Shown piece after piece: positions 25,658 through 35,377 of a DNA stretch of 64,000 bases. The stretch spans positions 20,173 to 84,172 of the forward strand of contig CAMAXY010000006.1 of the NCBI GenBank assembly GCA_945862215.1. Direction: 5' to 3'. How positions within the stretch are numbered: position 1 is the first letter of the stretch; each line of letters opens with the position of its first letter. The notes beneath the pieces are model-generated. The model did not search any database. It saw only the letters and a list, made by a program, of their open reading frames with translations, and was not told where the DNA came from. Made by a program: the position numbers and the translations under genes. Source of the stretch: Singulisphaera sp. GP187 (GTDB taxonomy: Bacteria > Planctomycetota > Phycisphaerae > Phycisphaerales > SM1A02).

Positions 25658-27250
25658 ATGAAACTTAGAGTTCTCGCGATCGTCCTCTTTTTCATTGCTG
25701 GCTTGCCATTTCAGGCAGAGGCAAGCGGCGCAAAATTGATGGGAATTTATAGTCAGTCTGATAATAACACGACTCTAAAGCCAAAAACTCCACCTTCGAG
25801 AAAAAAGATCCCTTCGACTGGGTCGCCAACGCCAGCTGCGCCAGCGGCAAAACCCGCAACGGTTCAGCCAACCCCCGCTGTAACCCCCGCCGTAACCCCC
25901 GCTGCAACCCCCGCGCCGGCAAAATCTGCACTGAAAACAACGGGCTCACTTGACGCAAACATTCTCGTTCTGGAATCTCTTGGAATAAGATTTCGTCCAA
26001 TTTCAGGGGCAATTTTGACAAAGCCAGTGACAGGTGCAATGCCGATCTATACGGTCGATGACTCGAGTGATCCTGCGCGATATCACTTGCAGATTCAGAC
26101 TCTTGTTTCGGGCTTGAGCGAGCCAAACCCACAAGCACAAGTCAACGAATACCTCGAGTCTATGAGGAAAAAGAATCAAAAATTTACTGTTCTTTTGAAT
26201 GAACCGTGGATTCATCCCAAGGCAGATGGCCACATCTTGTTCACACAAACTGATCTTGGAGAAGGTGTCGTTGCTGTGCAGGGATGGTTGATTCTGCAAA
26301 CAGGGCCATTTGAATTTCTTGTTGTGAATACTCTGACATCGCGCGAGGACTTTCTTGCAATTCGCTCGACGCTTGAGGAAAGTTTTCACACAATTGAATT
26401 AGATGATTTGCAAAAATTAGCAGCAAAACGTGTAGATCGGCTTCGATCTGGGAACGATTTACTGCAAGCGATGACCCCAGAAAAAATGAAGGCACTTTGT
26501 GGCGGAGAACCTCGATTGTTTCGAGTCTGGCAAGCTGTTGATGGTGGGCAAGAAAAGGAAATTGGTTATTACCGAGTGACTGTTCTGGCAGGAACACTCA
26601 GCGATGCATCTGGTGAAAACCCAGTGAAAACCAAGGAGAATCCTACGGGTTTGCTCGTGCTGGTCCAAGGCCGAACCATCATCGATCCTGCCACGGGGCG
26701 ATTTTCAGATATGGAGGCTCGCTTCTGGTCTGCTTGGAATCACGAAAGCGAAGCATGGACCAGTCGGGTCACTGAGCGAGGCGGCAAGCTGAAAGAAAAA
26801 TCGATTGCGCAAACGGGTCTTCGCTCGCCAAGAGCAACTGGAAATCCACGGCAAGTGTTGACCGTGATCAACGCCAATGCGCAATCAAGAACACGCGACG
26901 AAAAAGAATGGACTGTCCCATCTGGGATTTATCTTTCGCAAGCTGAATTGTTGGTCTTGGGAGAACTCTTGCCGCGTGAGGAAATACAAGCCGCTCTCAA
27001 CTTTGCTTTTTATGCATTTGATCCTCGCTCGATGAGCATGCCTCAAAGAGCAGAAAGTTGGACGCACGCTGCAGATGGACAATGGATGCTCGTGACTCAA
27101 CCCGGTATCGACGAGAGCGCGGAAGTGACTTGGCATGACGCAAAGGGTCGTCTTATACGACGATCAGAACCGGGAGGATTCATGACTGAAATCTGTTTAC
27201 CACGCCAGCTTCAGCAAATTTGGAGTGGAAAAGGTTTGCAAATTCGATGA
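25658..27250 (+). CDS. Secreted protein of unknown function with Pro/Thr/Ala linker
   Basis: 530 residues from the ATG at 25658, which opens a clean signal peptide (MKLRVLAIVLFFIAGLPFQAEA); the frame continues upstream to 25544 but would cover the rpsJ promoter. After the signal comes a low-complexity segment of repeated TPAV/TPAA units (DNA about 25868-25920 repeats ACCCCCGC), then a globular domain with no motif I recognise. The C-terminal half has several Trp residues and a segment WTVPSGIYLSQAELLVLGELLPREEIQAALNFAFYAFDPRSMSMPQRAESW. Probably periplasmic or envelope-associated. It overlaps the next secreted gene by ATGA, so the two are likely functionally linked. Confidence 0.8.
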   Translation: MKLRVLAIVLFFIAGLPFQAEASGAKLMGIYSQSDNNTTLKPKTPPSRKKIPSTGSPTPAAPAAKPATVQPTPAVTPAVTPAATPAPAKSALKTTGSLDANILVLESLGIRFRPISGAILTKPVTGAMPIYTVDDSSDPARYHLQIQTLVSGLSEPNPQAQVNEYLESMRKKNQKFTVLLNEPWIHPKADGHILFTQTDLGEGVVAVQGWLILQTGPFEFLVVNTLTSREDFLAIRSTLEESFHTIELDDLQKLAAKRVDRLRSGNDLLQAMTPEKMKALCGGEPRLFRVWQAVDGGQEKEIGYYRVTVLAGTLSDASGENPVKTKENPTGLLVLVQGRTIIDPATGRFSDMEARFWSAWNHESEAWTSRVTERGGKLKEKSIAQTGLRSPRATGNPRQVLTVINANAQSRTRDEKEWTVPSGIYLSQAELLVLGELLPREEIQAALNFAFYAFDPRSMSMPQRAESWTHAADGQWMLVTQPGIDESAEVTWHDAKGRLIRRSEPGGFMTEICLPRQLQQIWSGKGLQIR

Positions 27251-28011
27251 TGAATGTGCGCACAAAAGTGCGATTGATCTTGCTGTGTGCGCTGCCGATT
27301 TCGTGCGCAGCCCCAAGTGGAAATGTGAAGACTTCGCCGATTCTCTTTGAAATTCTTTCGACTTCGAGCGCTCCATTTGCCGTCGATGCGACGGATCAGA
27401 TCGCTGCGATGGATGCAAACTGGACATGGCAACTGGTCGATGTAAATGGCCGCGCGACAGGCGATCCCGTCATTGCGACTCTGGCAGTTTCGACTGAATT
27501 ACACCGAGGAATGTGGATGATTCCAATGATTGATGGAGACCGGGAATTTGTTTCACTCGCAAACAACGGCGACATCTCGCTTGTCGCTGTTGAAGCACCC
27601 AATGACCAAGCAATAAGCATCTTCACACCTCCGTTGGTTCTTGCTCCAAGACAAATGCACATGGGTGAAATCTTTGCATCATCAAGTTTGATGCGCGTTG
27701 ATTGGATGGATGATGGCGGAGAGAGAGACCGAGGTATCGGCGAGCGAACAACACGCATCCTTCGCGCAGAGAAAGTTCGGACACCGCTTGGTGAATTCCA
27801 AACGATGCGCGTTGAAACAAAGTTCGAAGCTGTCCTGCGTTTTGCAAAGGCGCAGCGTTCCACAACGCTTTGGATCGCAGCGGGGATCGGTCCAGTTGCA
27901 GAAGAATGGCATGGGAAGGTGACAGTTATGGGAATCTCAATCTCGAATGATGCTGGAACTGCAGTACGAATTTCTGCAATTCCCCCTGCGCAAGACAAGA
28001 CTCCCCCCTAG
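27247..28011 (+). CDS. Secreted or lipoprotein-like hypothetical protein
   Basis: 254 residues from the ATG that overlaps the previous stop; the second ATG at 27250 is equally possible. The N-terminus KVRLILLCALPISCAAPSG looks like a signal peptide with a cysteine at the end; the residues before it (LPIS) are a weak lipobox, so a lipid anchor is uncertain. The C-terminal part (GERTTRILRAEKVRTPLGEFQTMRVETKFEA...TTLWIAAGIGPVAEEW) resembles beta-rich periplasmic domains. Function unknown. Confidence 0.75.
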   Translation: MMNVRTKVRLILLCALPISCAAPSGNVKTSPILFEILSTSSAPFAVDATDQIAAMDANWTWQLVDVNGRATGDPVIATLAVSTELHRGMWMIPMIDGDREFVSLANNGDISLVAVEAPNDQAISIFTPPLVLAPRQMHMGEIFASSSLMRVDWMDDGGERDRGIGERTTRILRAEKVRTPLGEFQTMRVETKFEAVLRFAKAQRSTTLWIAAGIGPVAEEWHGKVTVMGISISNDAGTAVRISAIPPAQDKTPP

Positions 28012-28025
28012 AGTGATATCAATTG

Positions 28026-28787
28026 ATGAACTGCGCACCTTCCATCTTGGTTGCCATTCCTGCTCATAACGAGGAGAAATACATCGATCGCGTGTTGCCC
28101 CGCGTGTTGCAGTATCAATTGCCTGTCATGGTTGTTGATGATGGCTCCTCGGATTCAACCGCCGCCCGTGCTGCAAAATGGCCGGTTGAACTGGTGCGAA
28201 AGCCTAAAAATTCTGGCTATGGCAGAGTCATGCAAGACATCTTCGCCTGGTCGACGATGCGTGGATTCGACTGGGTCATCACCATGGACTGCGATGAGCA
28301 ACACGAGCCTGCGTTTATCCCCGAGTTCATCCGCGCAATCCAATCCAATGATGTTGATGTCATTTCTGGAAGTCGATACCTCCGCCATCACGAAAACGAC
28401 ACGGTCGCTCCTGCGGATCGAAGCGAAATCAATCGCACATTGACTTTGGAAATCAATCAATATCTTGATGGAGCATTTGAGTCCCCATTGACTGATTCAT
28501 TCTGCGGATTCAAGGCATACCGTTCTGCTGCGTGTCATGCACTTCAACTGAACGCGAATGGATACGAGTTCCCGATGCAATTTTGGGTCCAAGCAGCTGC
28601 GAATCGACTGCGTGTGCGGGAAATTGCTGTTCCAAAGATCTATCTCGATCCCAATCGGACTTTTGGAAATGGACTCGATGATCCAGATCGCAGACTTTCT
28701 GTGTACCGAGACACGTTGCTGCATGAACTGGAACGATGTCATGGAAGATTGGCTTATCTTCGCCGCTCAGTTTGTCCGCGTGCGTGA
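28026..28787 (+). CDS. Family 2 glycosyltransferase, dolichyl-phosphate-mannose-synthase-like
   Basis: A 253-residue single-domain GT2 enzyme. The GT-A fold is visible: AIPAHNEEKYIDRVLP at the N-terminus, VVDDGSSDST for nucleotide binding, and MDCDEQHEPAFI, equivalent to the metal-binding DxDxQH of DPM1 enzymes; DSFCGFKAYR follows. It has no membrane segments, so it probably transfers sugar to a lipid carrier at the cytoplasmic face. The ATG at 28026 was preferred to the TTG just before it. It follows the two secreted genes by 14 bases and may share their transcript. Confidence 0.88.
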   Translation: MNCAPSILVAIPAHNEEKYIDRVLPRVLQYQLPVMVVDDGSSDSTAARAAKWPVELVRKPKNSGYGRVMQDIFAWSTMRGFDWVITMDCDEQHEPAFIPEFIRAIQSNDVDVISGSRYLRHHENDTVAPADRSEINRTLTLEINQYLDGAFESPLTDSFCGFKAYRSAACHALQLNANGYEFPMQFWVQAAANRLRVREIAVPKIYLDPNRTFGNGLDDPDRRLSVYRDTLLHELERCHGRLAYLRRSVCPRA

Positions 28788-28817
28788 TTCTTCGATTCTG
28801 AGAATAGACTCTTCGAA

Positions 28818-30188
28818 TTGGAAAACAGTTTGAAATCAGTCGAGGTGCATTTGCCTGCAGAGGGCTCGAAAGAGAAAGAGCTTTCTCCGCTTGCATCCAA
28901 ACTTCGCAGTCAACTTCGTGACTCTCTTAAAATTCCTGCGGGATTTGTTGCAGGAACTGGACACCAGCCGATCTCTTTGCACTGTGGATTACTTGCGAAA
29001 TTCATCGCTGCTTCGAGCGTTGCGAAAGCGCACGGACCCCAAAGTTGCTGGGTTCATTTTCTCAGCGATCAAGATGTTGTGGATCCATTTCGCATGGATC
29101 TTCCAATCCGTGAACGAAATGGGAGCGTACGTAGGACTTCTTTGCGACTTGCCATCGAACAAACGCAATTTGCTCGCGATGCTGTGCCATTCGCCAGTCC
29201 GTCGCAAATCCCTCGTCGCCCTGATGCCGAAACACTTGCATCCCCCGCTGCATCACATGCGTTAGACCAAGTGATCACAGCAATACAAGATGCCTGCGAT
29301 TCTCCAAACGCTGGGGTTCAAATGGCACGAGCGATGATGCAATGCGCAAATCGTTGGGTGAATCCACCATGTGCGATAGTGGAGAGCCGAACGCTATTGG
29401 CATGCGATGCTGCGAGATCACTCTTGCAGAGAATGTTTACTGCGCCAGAAAAATGCGCGGCGAGTTTTAATGCTGCGCTGAAAATCGATCCGCGTTCTGC
29501 ACGCCCTCTGCGAGAAAATGGCTCGCGCAGCGAAGTGCCATTGTGGGGAGTGCGTGCGGATGGTTGCCGCGAACGACTGGATGCGGCTGAAGCGCAACGC
29601 CGTTTCGAAAATGGATTTCCGCTTCTTCCGAGGGCATTTCTCGCATCAGGACTGATGCGCCTGACTTGCGATCTTTTTTTTCACGGAACGGGTGGAGTGC
29701 GATACGAACGCGTTGGCGATCGCTGGTGGCAAGATTTTCTCGACATCGAATTGCCTGAATTCGGTTTTGCAACTGCGACCGTCGTTCCATTTGCAAGCGA
29801 CCTTGGAATACATTTCGATACCAACGCACTGCAGCAACCATCATGGCGACAAGCTTGGTGGGATCCAACACGACTTGATCGAGACAATAAAGAATCGCCT
29901 GCAATGATCGAACCAAATCGCGTTGTACTCCTGAAGGAAATTCAAGACGCACCACGCAAATCAACCCAACGCCGCGCTGCATATCGAGCGCTCTGCGATC
30001 ACATCAACGCGTTGCGCAAAATCAAAAGTACGGAATTGACATCGCTCGAAAACGGGGAAAAACAGAGCAAGTCCATTCGTGCACAAATCGCACTTGCCAA
30101 CGATCGGACATGGCCATTTGTGTTGATGAGAGAAGCAACCATCGATTCGATGGCGAATTCCATTCGCAATCACATCGGTCAACGTTGA
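28818..30188 (+). CDS. Conserved-looking hypothetical protein, weakly BshC-like
   Basis: About 456 residues. The start is uncertain: TTG at 28818 is given, with other TTG/GTG codons soon after. The layout resembles BshC (the cysteine-adding enzyme of bacillithiol synthesis): an early AGTGHQP block, WVHFLSDQDVVDPF where BshC has its substrate-site segment, and a later PRAFLASGLMRLTCDLFFHGTGGVRYERVGD. The resemblance is by pattern only and bshA/bshB are not nearby, so the function is open. It abuts the convergent YhaM-type gene with no spacer. Confidence 0.6.
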   Translation: MENSLKSVEVHLPAEGSKEKELSPLASKLRSQLRDSLKIPAGFVAGTGHQPISLHCGLLAKFIAASSVAKAHGPQSCWVHFLSDQDVVDPFRMDLPIRERNGSVRRTSLRLAIEQTQFARDAVPFASPSQIPRRPDAETLASPAASHALDQVITAIQDACDSPNAGVQMARAMMQCANRWVNPPCAIVESRTLLACDAARSLLQRMFTAPEKCAASFNAALKIDPRSARPLRENGSRSEVPLWGVRADGCRERLDAAEAQRRFENGFPLLPRAFLASGLMRLTCDLFFHGTGGVRYERVGDRWWQDFLDIELPEFGFATATVVPFASDLGIHFDTNALQQPSWRQAWWDPTRLDRDNKESPAMIEPNRVVLLKEIQDAPRKSTQRRAAYRALCDHINALRKIKSTELTSLENGEKQSKSIRAQIALANDRTWPFVLMREATIDSMANSIRNHIGQR

Positions 30189-31211
30189 TCAGGATTGCAA
30201 CGCAACATCAGTGTGGGAATCCACTGGATTGAGTGGATCTGGCCGATACATTCTTGAATCCAAACTCCAGATGCGCTCGGTAAATTCGGCATTCCCAGCA
30301 TGTAACCGTTCGCGTGCTACTGCATGAATGGAAATGGTTGTTTTCGCTTCAAGATTATCCAGGAGCGCAACGAAAATAGCTTCTGGAGTCGAAGGCAATT
30401 TTGCTGCGCCATGTTCCAATTGTCCATGATGCGAAATCAGAATGTGCTGAAGAACCGTCACAACTTCGTTTGAAAGTCGAATGCCGCTACTGCGAGCAGC
30501 CATCGCCGCTTTCAGTTGCAGCCAAATGGCGCCACGCACCAGATGTCCAATCAATTGACCATCCATTGTGTAATTGAAACCTTTTTCCCATTCCAGTTCG
30601 ACGGTCTTGCCAAGATCATGCAGGAAAAGCCCTAGCAAAACGATGTCTCGATTCAACTCTGGATAAAGCGGCAACATGCGATCGGCAAGATGCATCAGTT
30701 GGTTCGTGTGTTCGAGCAATCCACCGATCCATGCATGATGCACATTCGTTGCGGCGGGCGCGTGCCGAAATGCTGCCATCATTGGTTCGTCTGTCAGATA
30801 TGCGTCGGCAAGAGCACGCATTCCAGGATCGTTCATTGAATGCAGAAGTGTGCTCACTCCGCTGAACATCTCAGCGATATTTTTGCGGGTCGTTGGCAAG
30901 AGCGACACCAAGTCTTCAGCACTCACCTCAACGCCTTGAATCTGATCGAGAACAATTTGATTCTGACCGTTATAAAGTTCGACGCGACCGACGACTCGTG
31001 CATATCCAGTTGCGCTCACATCTTGCAAATGCGATTCTTCGAATGTCCACTTTCGTGCCGCGGCTTCGCCAGTCGCATCTCGAATAAGCGCCTTGAAGTA
31101 GCACTTTCCCCCACGAGTCACAGCTGTTTGCGGATTGACGAGGCTATAAATCCCATCGACAAATGCGCCGACTTTAAGATCTCGAATATTGATATGCGGT
31201 TGAGAATTCAT
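30189..31211 (-). CDS. 3'-5' exoribonuclease YhaM family (OB + HD domain)
   Basis: 340 residues from the ATG at 31211. An N-terminal OB-fold nucleic-acid-binding domain (FKALIRDATGEAAARKWTFEE...VVGRVELYNGQNQIVLD) precedes an HD phosphohydrolase domain: HHAWIGGLLEHT near residue 160, LFLHDLGKTVELE with the HD pair, and ILISHHGQLEHGA. This order is that of YhaM/CBF1 nucleases, which trim RNA or DNA 3' ends. Single gene, separate from the downstream nnrD-type gene by 48 bases. Confidence 0.88.
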   Translation of the reverse strand: MNSQPHINIRDLKVGAFVDGIYSLVNPQTAVTRGGKCYFKALIRDATGEAAARKWTFEESHLQDVSATGYARVVGRVELYNGQNQIVLDQIQGVEVSAEDLVSLLPTTRKNIAEMFSGVSTLLHSMNDPGMRALADAYLTDEPMMAAFRHAPAATNVHHAWIGGLLEHTNQLMHLADRMLPLYPELNRDIVLLGLFLHDLGKTVELEWEKGFNYTMDGQLIGHLVRGAIWLQLKAAMAARSSGIRLSNEVVTVLQHILISHHGQLEHGAAKLPSTPEAIFVALLDNLEAKTTISIHAVARERLHAGNAEFTERIWSLDSRMYRPDPLNPVDSHTDVALQS

Positions 31212-31274
31212 AGCGTGTCCTTTCAATGGGGATGAGTCTATAGCCGAGTCTGCTTTGTATGTTCGAAAGCAGTT

Positions 31275-32225
31275 TTATTCATTCGTTCGTAAATCATCCA
31301 AGACACTTGGGATTTCATCGCAGAGTTCTGTGGCAAGCAGGCCAGCTTCGCCAAGACGTGCGCTCCACGATCGGGCTGCGAGTCCGTGAATTGCGACTCC
31401 TAATCTTGCACAGTCAAAGAGAAACATGCGATGTGGTGGACGCGCAAACTGCGCAGCGATTGATCCAATAATTCCAGCGAGTGCATCGCCAGTTCCACCA
31501 GTCGCAAGCGCGGCGTTTCCGGCGCGCGCGGACCATTGATGCACACCATCGCTGACCACCGTTCGTGCGCCTTTGAGAACAACAACGCATCCAATTCTTC
31601 CCGCAAGCGCAGCTGCCGCGGCACCTCGACGAGCCTCATCTGTAGCCGCAGTCGGATCGAGATCGAGTGATTCCGCCAAGCGCTGGTATTCACCAGGATG
31701 CGGAGTCAGTATCACCGAAGCATCGCGAATGTCTCGAGGAAAATCAGTTAAACGAGAGAGCGCGTTGAGACCATCTGCATCAATGATCAGCGGACAACGG
31801 ACGTGGCTCAACATACGCACAACGATTTGATCGATCGCAAATCCATCACCAAGTGCAGGACCGAGGACGACCGATTGAACACGATTCAGAATGGGATCGA
31901 GTAATTCCGCGCATTCGCAAGGAAGAAGCGCTCCATGCGAATCAATAGGAAGCGCATGTGCTGTTGCACTTTCCAAAGCGACGAGTGCTGATGCGGCGAG
32001 CGGTTCGGGAACAGCCAACTCCGCAAGTCCGCAACCCGTTCGTAGAGCAGCACGAGCTGCGATAACAGGTCCACCAAGCATCACTCTAGGAAGCTTTGCG
32101 CAACCACCGATGACAAGAACTGTTCCAAATGTTCCTTTATGACCACGCGCATCTCGCACAGGAAGTGCGGGACATGGCGACGTGTCGTAGCCACATTCTG
32201 CTTCGATGCGCTCATCGATCGACAT
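31275..32225 (-). CDS. nnrD: ADP/ATP-dependent NAD(P)H-hydrate dehydratase
   Basis: Repairs hydrated NAD(P)H. 316 residues from the ATG at 32225 (MSIDERIEAECGYDTSP); the longer upstream frame is only a shadow of the transglutaminase gene. Ribokinase-like fold: GHKGTFGTVLVIGG, ILTPHPGEY and AALATGGTGDALAGIIGS, the phosphate-binding GTGD. The NnrE epimerase half present in bifunctional proteins is absent. The start overlaps the upstream secreted transglutaminase gene by 14 bases. Confidence 0.9.
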   Translation of the reverse strand: MSIDERIEAECGYDTSPCPALPVRDARGHKGTFGTVLVIGGCAKLPRVMLGGPVIAARAALRTGCGLAELAVPEPLAASALVALESATAHALPIDSHGALLPCECAELLDPILNRVQSVVLGPALGDGFAIDQIVVRMLSHVRCPLIIDADGLNALSRLTDFPRDIRDASVILTPHPGEYQRLAESLDLDPTAATDEARRGAAAAALAGRIGCVVVLKGARTVVSDGVHQWSARAGNAALATGGTGDALAGIIGSIAAQFARPPHRMFLFDCARLGVAIHGLAARSWSARLGEAGLLATELCDEIPSVLDDLRTNE

Positions 32226-33753
32226 GAACAACCTCAATAGAAACATTTCCCATTGTCGACAGCAAACTGGAGAAATCTGCGTCGAGTTGCGCATCGTCCT
32301 GTGCGCTAGTCGCCAGCAGCAGATGGCCTGGATGAAAGGAGCGTGAAGAAAGCGTTGCATCCAGATCGATCCATGCACCATCCACCTGCGCCTGAGTCCA
32401 CATATGCCAAGCGAAAACATCTCGTTTTCCCGCGAATTCTTCTGCATAAACCATTCCGCTTGCAACCCGCGAAGGAATGCCTTGCGCTCGAAGCAATGCA
32501 GCCAAGAGAACCGCGTGCTCGGAACAATCTCCGGCTTTCGATTGAGCGACTGCACTTGCTCCTGCAAATGCTGTCGCGAGATCTTTGTGAATAATAAATC
32601 GCATCACGAATGCACGAAGCGCTTCGGCACGATCTGCAACTGGCGAAGTTTCATTCAGCCGAGCAGATGACACTGCCCGAAGAGCGAGATCGATTACAGC
32701 AGGATCCTTTGCATCGATCAAGATGCTTGACGCGAGATATCGAGCGTCGGCAAGTTCCTCTGCCGTCACAAGCGAAGTGCGACCCACGTCGATATCGACG
32801 AAAAGTCCCCCAGCTGAATTTGTTTCAAAACGCTGCGCGCCAGATGCAGGGAATACAAGTGCATCTCCATTGGTTGAACGCACCGCAATTCTTGCGTGGC
32901 GTGCAGTCAACAATTCTGGCGAAGGCTTCGCGAGCGAGACCATGCTGCGATCGATGAGATCAACTCCGCCAGTTGCGCTTGATCGTTTCGCTTGTGATTC
33001 ACTGCATCGCAGCGCAATCATGTCGCCAATCGCCATTTTCGTTCGGGAAAGAATGACTTCGCCATCGGCATCAACATCTTCCTCCGTTGGCATCGGCACA
33101 GCGCTATTCGTGGTGAGCCAACGAATTGTTTTCTTCGCTTCACCTTCTCCCATTCGCTTTGAGACCATATCGACGATTCGCAATCCACTCGATGGATCGA
33201 CTGTGCGATAGGTGATTTCCGTGACTCCATCCTTGCGGCGCGAGTTGACATTGCGCTCCACCTGTGCTGGAGTCCACCAAATGCCTTCGGGAGATGGCAT
33301 CTTGCGCGACAAAGTGCGGCCTCCCGCTGTTTCATCGACTGCGACTTCTGTTTTAGAAAAGCGATAGATCGTGCGCGAAACTTCTGATCCAGATTCCTGC
33401 TGAACTTCGCATTCGATTGGTGTTCCATCCGATGATTCGGTAAATTTCCAACCGACTCGAACGGTTGTCGAGGCGCCTGCTCTGCCCAAGGTCAGGCGAA
33501 TCTCGTTGCTGGTTTGAATGCGATCGCCAAGAACTTCGAACTTTTCATGCATCCACCCACATTTTGTGCCGGCAATCGAAACCGTGAACCAGGAATCACG
33601 GGGGAAATTTTGCTCAGAAACTTGCCCAGAATTTTGCCCAGATTTTTGCGTCTGAACTGTTTGCGTTTTTCCATCTTCTGCAAATGCAGTCGAAGAAACC
33701 ACAACCGCGCAGAGCGCGATCATGATTGCAATCAATCGCTCAAGTCGCAGCAT
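32212..33753 (-). CDS. Secreted transglutaminase-like protein
   Basis: 513 residues with a signal peptide (LIAIMIALCAVVVSSTAFA). After a Gln/Ser-rich linker and a beta-rich middle region comes a Transglut_core domain with an intact triad: Cys410 in GDCSEHA, His450 in FAWHMWTQ and Asp463 in WIDLDAT. Such periplasmic proteins may be proteases or crosslinkers of cell-surface proteins; the substrate is unknown. Its start overlaps the lysS end by 14 bases and its end overlaps nnrD, so three functionally unlike genes are packed in one transcript. Confidence 0.85.
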   Translation of the reverse strand: MLRLERLIAIMIALCAVVVSSTAFAEDGKTQTVQTQKSGQNSGQVSEQNFPRDSWFTVSIAGTKCGWMHEKFEVLGDRIQTSNEIRLTLGRAGASTTVRVGWKFTESSDGTPIECEVQQESGSEVSRTIYRFSKTEVAVDETAGGRTLSRKMPSPEGIWWTPAQVERNVNSRRKDGVTEITYRTVDPSSGLRIVDMVSKRMGEGEAKKTIRWLTTNSAVPMPTEEDVDADGEVILSRTKMAIGDMIALRCSESQAKRSSATGGVDLIDRSMVSLAKPSPELLTARHARIAVRSTNGDALVFPASGAQRFETNSAGGLFVDIDVGRTSLVTAEELADARYLASSILIDAKDPAVIDLALRAVSSARLNETSPVADRAEALRAFVMRFIIHKDLATAFAGASAVAQSKAGDCSEHAVLLAALLRAQGIPSRVASGMVYAEEFAGKRDVFAWHMWTQAQVDGAWIDLDATLSSRSFHPGHLLLATSAQDDAQLDADFSSLLSTMGNVSIEVVHVDR

Positions 33754-35323
33754 CTGCAGAACCTTCGGGGCGCATCAGAGGAAAGAGAATCACATCCCGA
33801 ATCGATGGACTATCGGTCATCAGCATCACAATGCGATCGATGCCCAGCCCCACTCCTCCAGCTGGCGGCATGCCAGTCCGAAGCGCTGTGATGAAATCTT
33901 CATCAAGCGTGCGCATGACCGCATCTTCTTCTTCGACGCCTTGCATCTGATCTGTGAACTTCGCAAGTTGAATATCAGGATCGTTCAGTTCGGTATACGC
34001 AGGCCCGACTTCCATGCCACCAATAAAAATATCCCATCTCTCTGCAATTTCAGGGTTTTTTCGACTTGGACGAGTGAGTGGACTGATGGCACTTGGATAG
34101 TCCATCACAAATGTTGGGCGACATGGATCGATCAATGCCTCTGCCTTGCGCTCGAATAGATCGTTCACCAGAAGCCAGTGATCGCGCGTCGCGGCATGTG
34201 CGAGATTCGCTGCAACTGCAGCTGCACGAACCTTCGCTTGATCGGTCATCGCAAATCCCATGGCGCGTTCGAAGAGATCGCCATATCGCACCTGCACAAA
34301 CGGTCGGTGATAATCGATGCGCATTTCGCCCCAAGGCAAAATCGGACCTTCTTCCGCCCGTGCGCACCATCCCTTCGCAAGCGATTCGGTTGCACAATGA
34401 TGAATCAGCGACTCAATCAGTTCGAGCATCGTGCCATAATCGCCAAATGCTTCGTACGCTTCGAGTGCTGTGAATTCTGGATTGTGACTTCGGTCGACTC
34501 CCTCGTTGCGAAAATTTCGGTTGATCTCGAAGACCTTTGGAAGTCCGCCGACAAGCAACCGCTTCAGATACAACTCGGGCGCAATTCGCATAAAGAGCGG
34601 CATTCCAAGTGCATTGTGCGTTGTCACGAAAGGTCTCGCCGCAGCACCGCCAGCCACAGGATGCATCATCGGAGTCTCGACCTCTAGGAATCCACGGGTT
34701 TCCATGAAATGTCGGATCGCGCTGACAATGTACGAACGCGCCTGAAATGTTTTGATGGTCTGCGGATTTGCAAACATATCCACATACCGTCGGCGATATC
34801 GCAATTCCGTATCTTCCAAGCCATGCCACTTCGATGGCGGCGGTTCGAGATTCTTCGACTGAATCGATAACTGCTTTGCCCAAACACAAATCTCGCCTTT
34901 CTTCGTCTGTCCGATCCGACCCTCGGCGGAAATAATGTCGCCATAATCCAGTGCTTTGGCGACCTCGAAGTCAATGGCGGACATCGCAGACTTGGAAACG
35001 CTGATCTGCAAATCGCCGGAAGCATCGCGCAAACCGATGAAAATTATTTTTCCCATATCGCGGTGCTGAACAATTCGGCCAGCAACAATGACCACTGCGC
35101 GGTTGTCCGCAACGACTGCATCTGGATTTTCCTTCAAGACAGCGCTTGCAGCGTCATAGGCAGCGTGCGCCGAAGCATCGAATTGCGCGCGTGCGGCAGA
35201 AAGAGTGACATTTCCATCCAAACGATTTCCAAAGGGTTCTACGCCGAGTTCGGATTTGAGTCGCTCGAGCTTGACACGACGCGCTGCGATCAATTCTGAA
35301 GATGATGGCTCTGCATTCTGCAT
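33740..35323 (-). CDS. lysS: Lysyl-tRNA synthetase, class II
   Basis: 527 residues from the ATG at 35323 (MQNAEPSSSELIAARRVKLERL); the longer frame to 35395 crosses the prfB start. N-terminal OB anticodon-binding domain (GKIIFIGLRDASGDLQISVSK), then class II motifs: FLEVETPMMHPVAGGAAARPFVTTHNAL, FEINRNFRNEGVDRSHNPEFTALEAYEAFGDY and GVGLGIDRIVMLMTD. Divergent from prfB across 54 bases, so the two share a promoter region. prfB and lysS are also neighbours in E. coli. Confidence 0.95.
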   Translation of the reverse strand: MQNAEPSSSELIAARRVKLERLKSELGVEPFGNRLDGNVTLSAARAQFDASAHAAYDAASAVLKENPDAVVADNRAVVIVAGRIVQHRDMGKIIFIGLRDASGDLQISVSKSAMSAIDFEVAKALDYGDIISAEGRIGQTKKGEICVWAKQLSIQSKNLEPPPSKWHGLEDTELRYRRRYVDMFANPQTIKTFQARSYIVSAIRHFMETRGFLEVETPMMHPVAGGAAARPFVTTHNALGMPLFMRIAPELYLKRLLVGGLPKVFEINRNFRNEGVDRSHNPEFTALEAYEAFGDYGTMLELIESLIHHCATESLAKGWCARAEEGPILPWGEMRIDYHRPFVQVRYGDLFERAMGFAMTDQAKVRAAAVAANLAHAATRDHWLLVNDLFERKAEALIDPCRPTFVMDYPSAISPLTRPSRKNPEIAERWDIFIGGMEVGPAYTELNDPDIQLAKFTDQMQGVEEEDAVMRTLDEDFITALRTGMPPAGGVGLGIDRIVMLMTDSPSIRDVILFPLMRPEGSADAAT

Positions 35324-35377
35324 CGTGCGATGATAATCAAGAGAGCGCAAGATCATTCGTCGGGGTACAGTCTCGAC

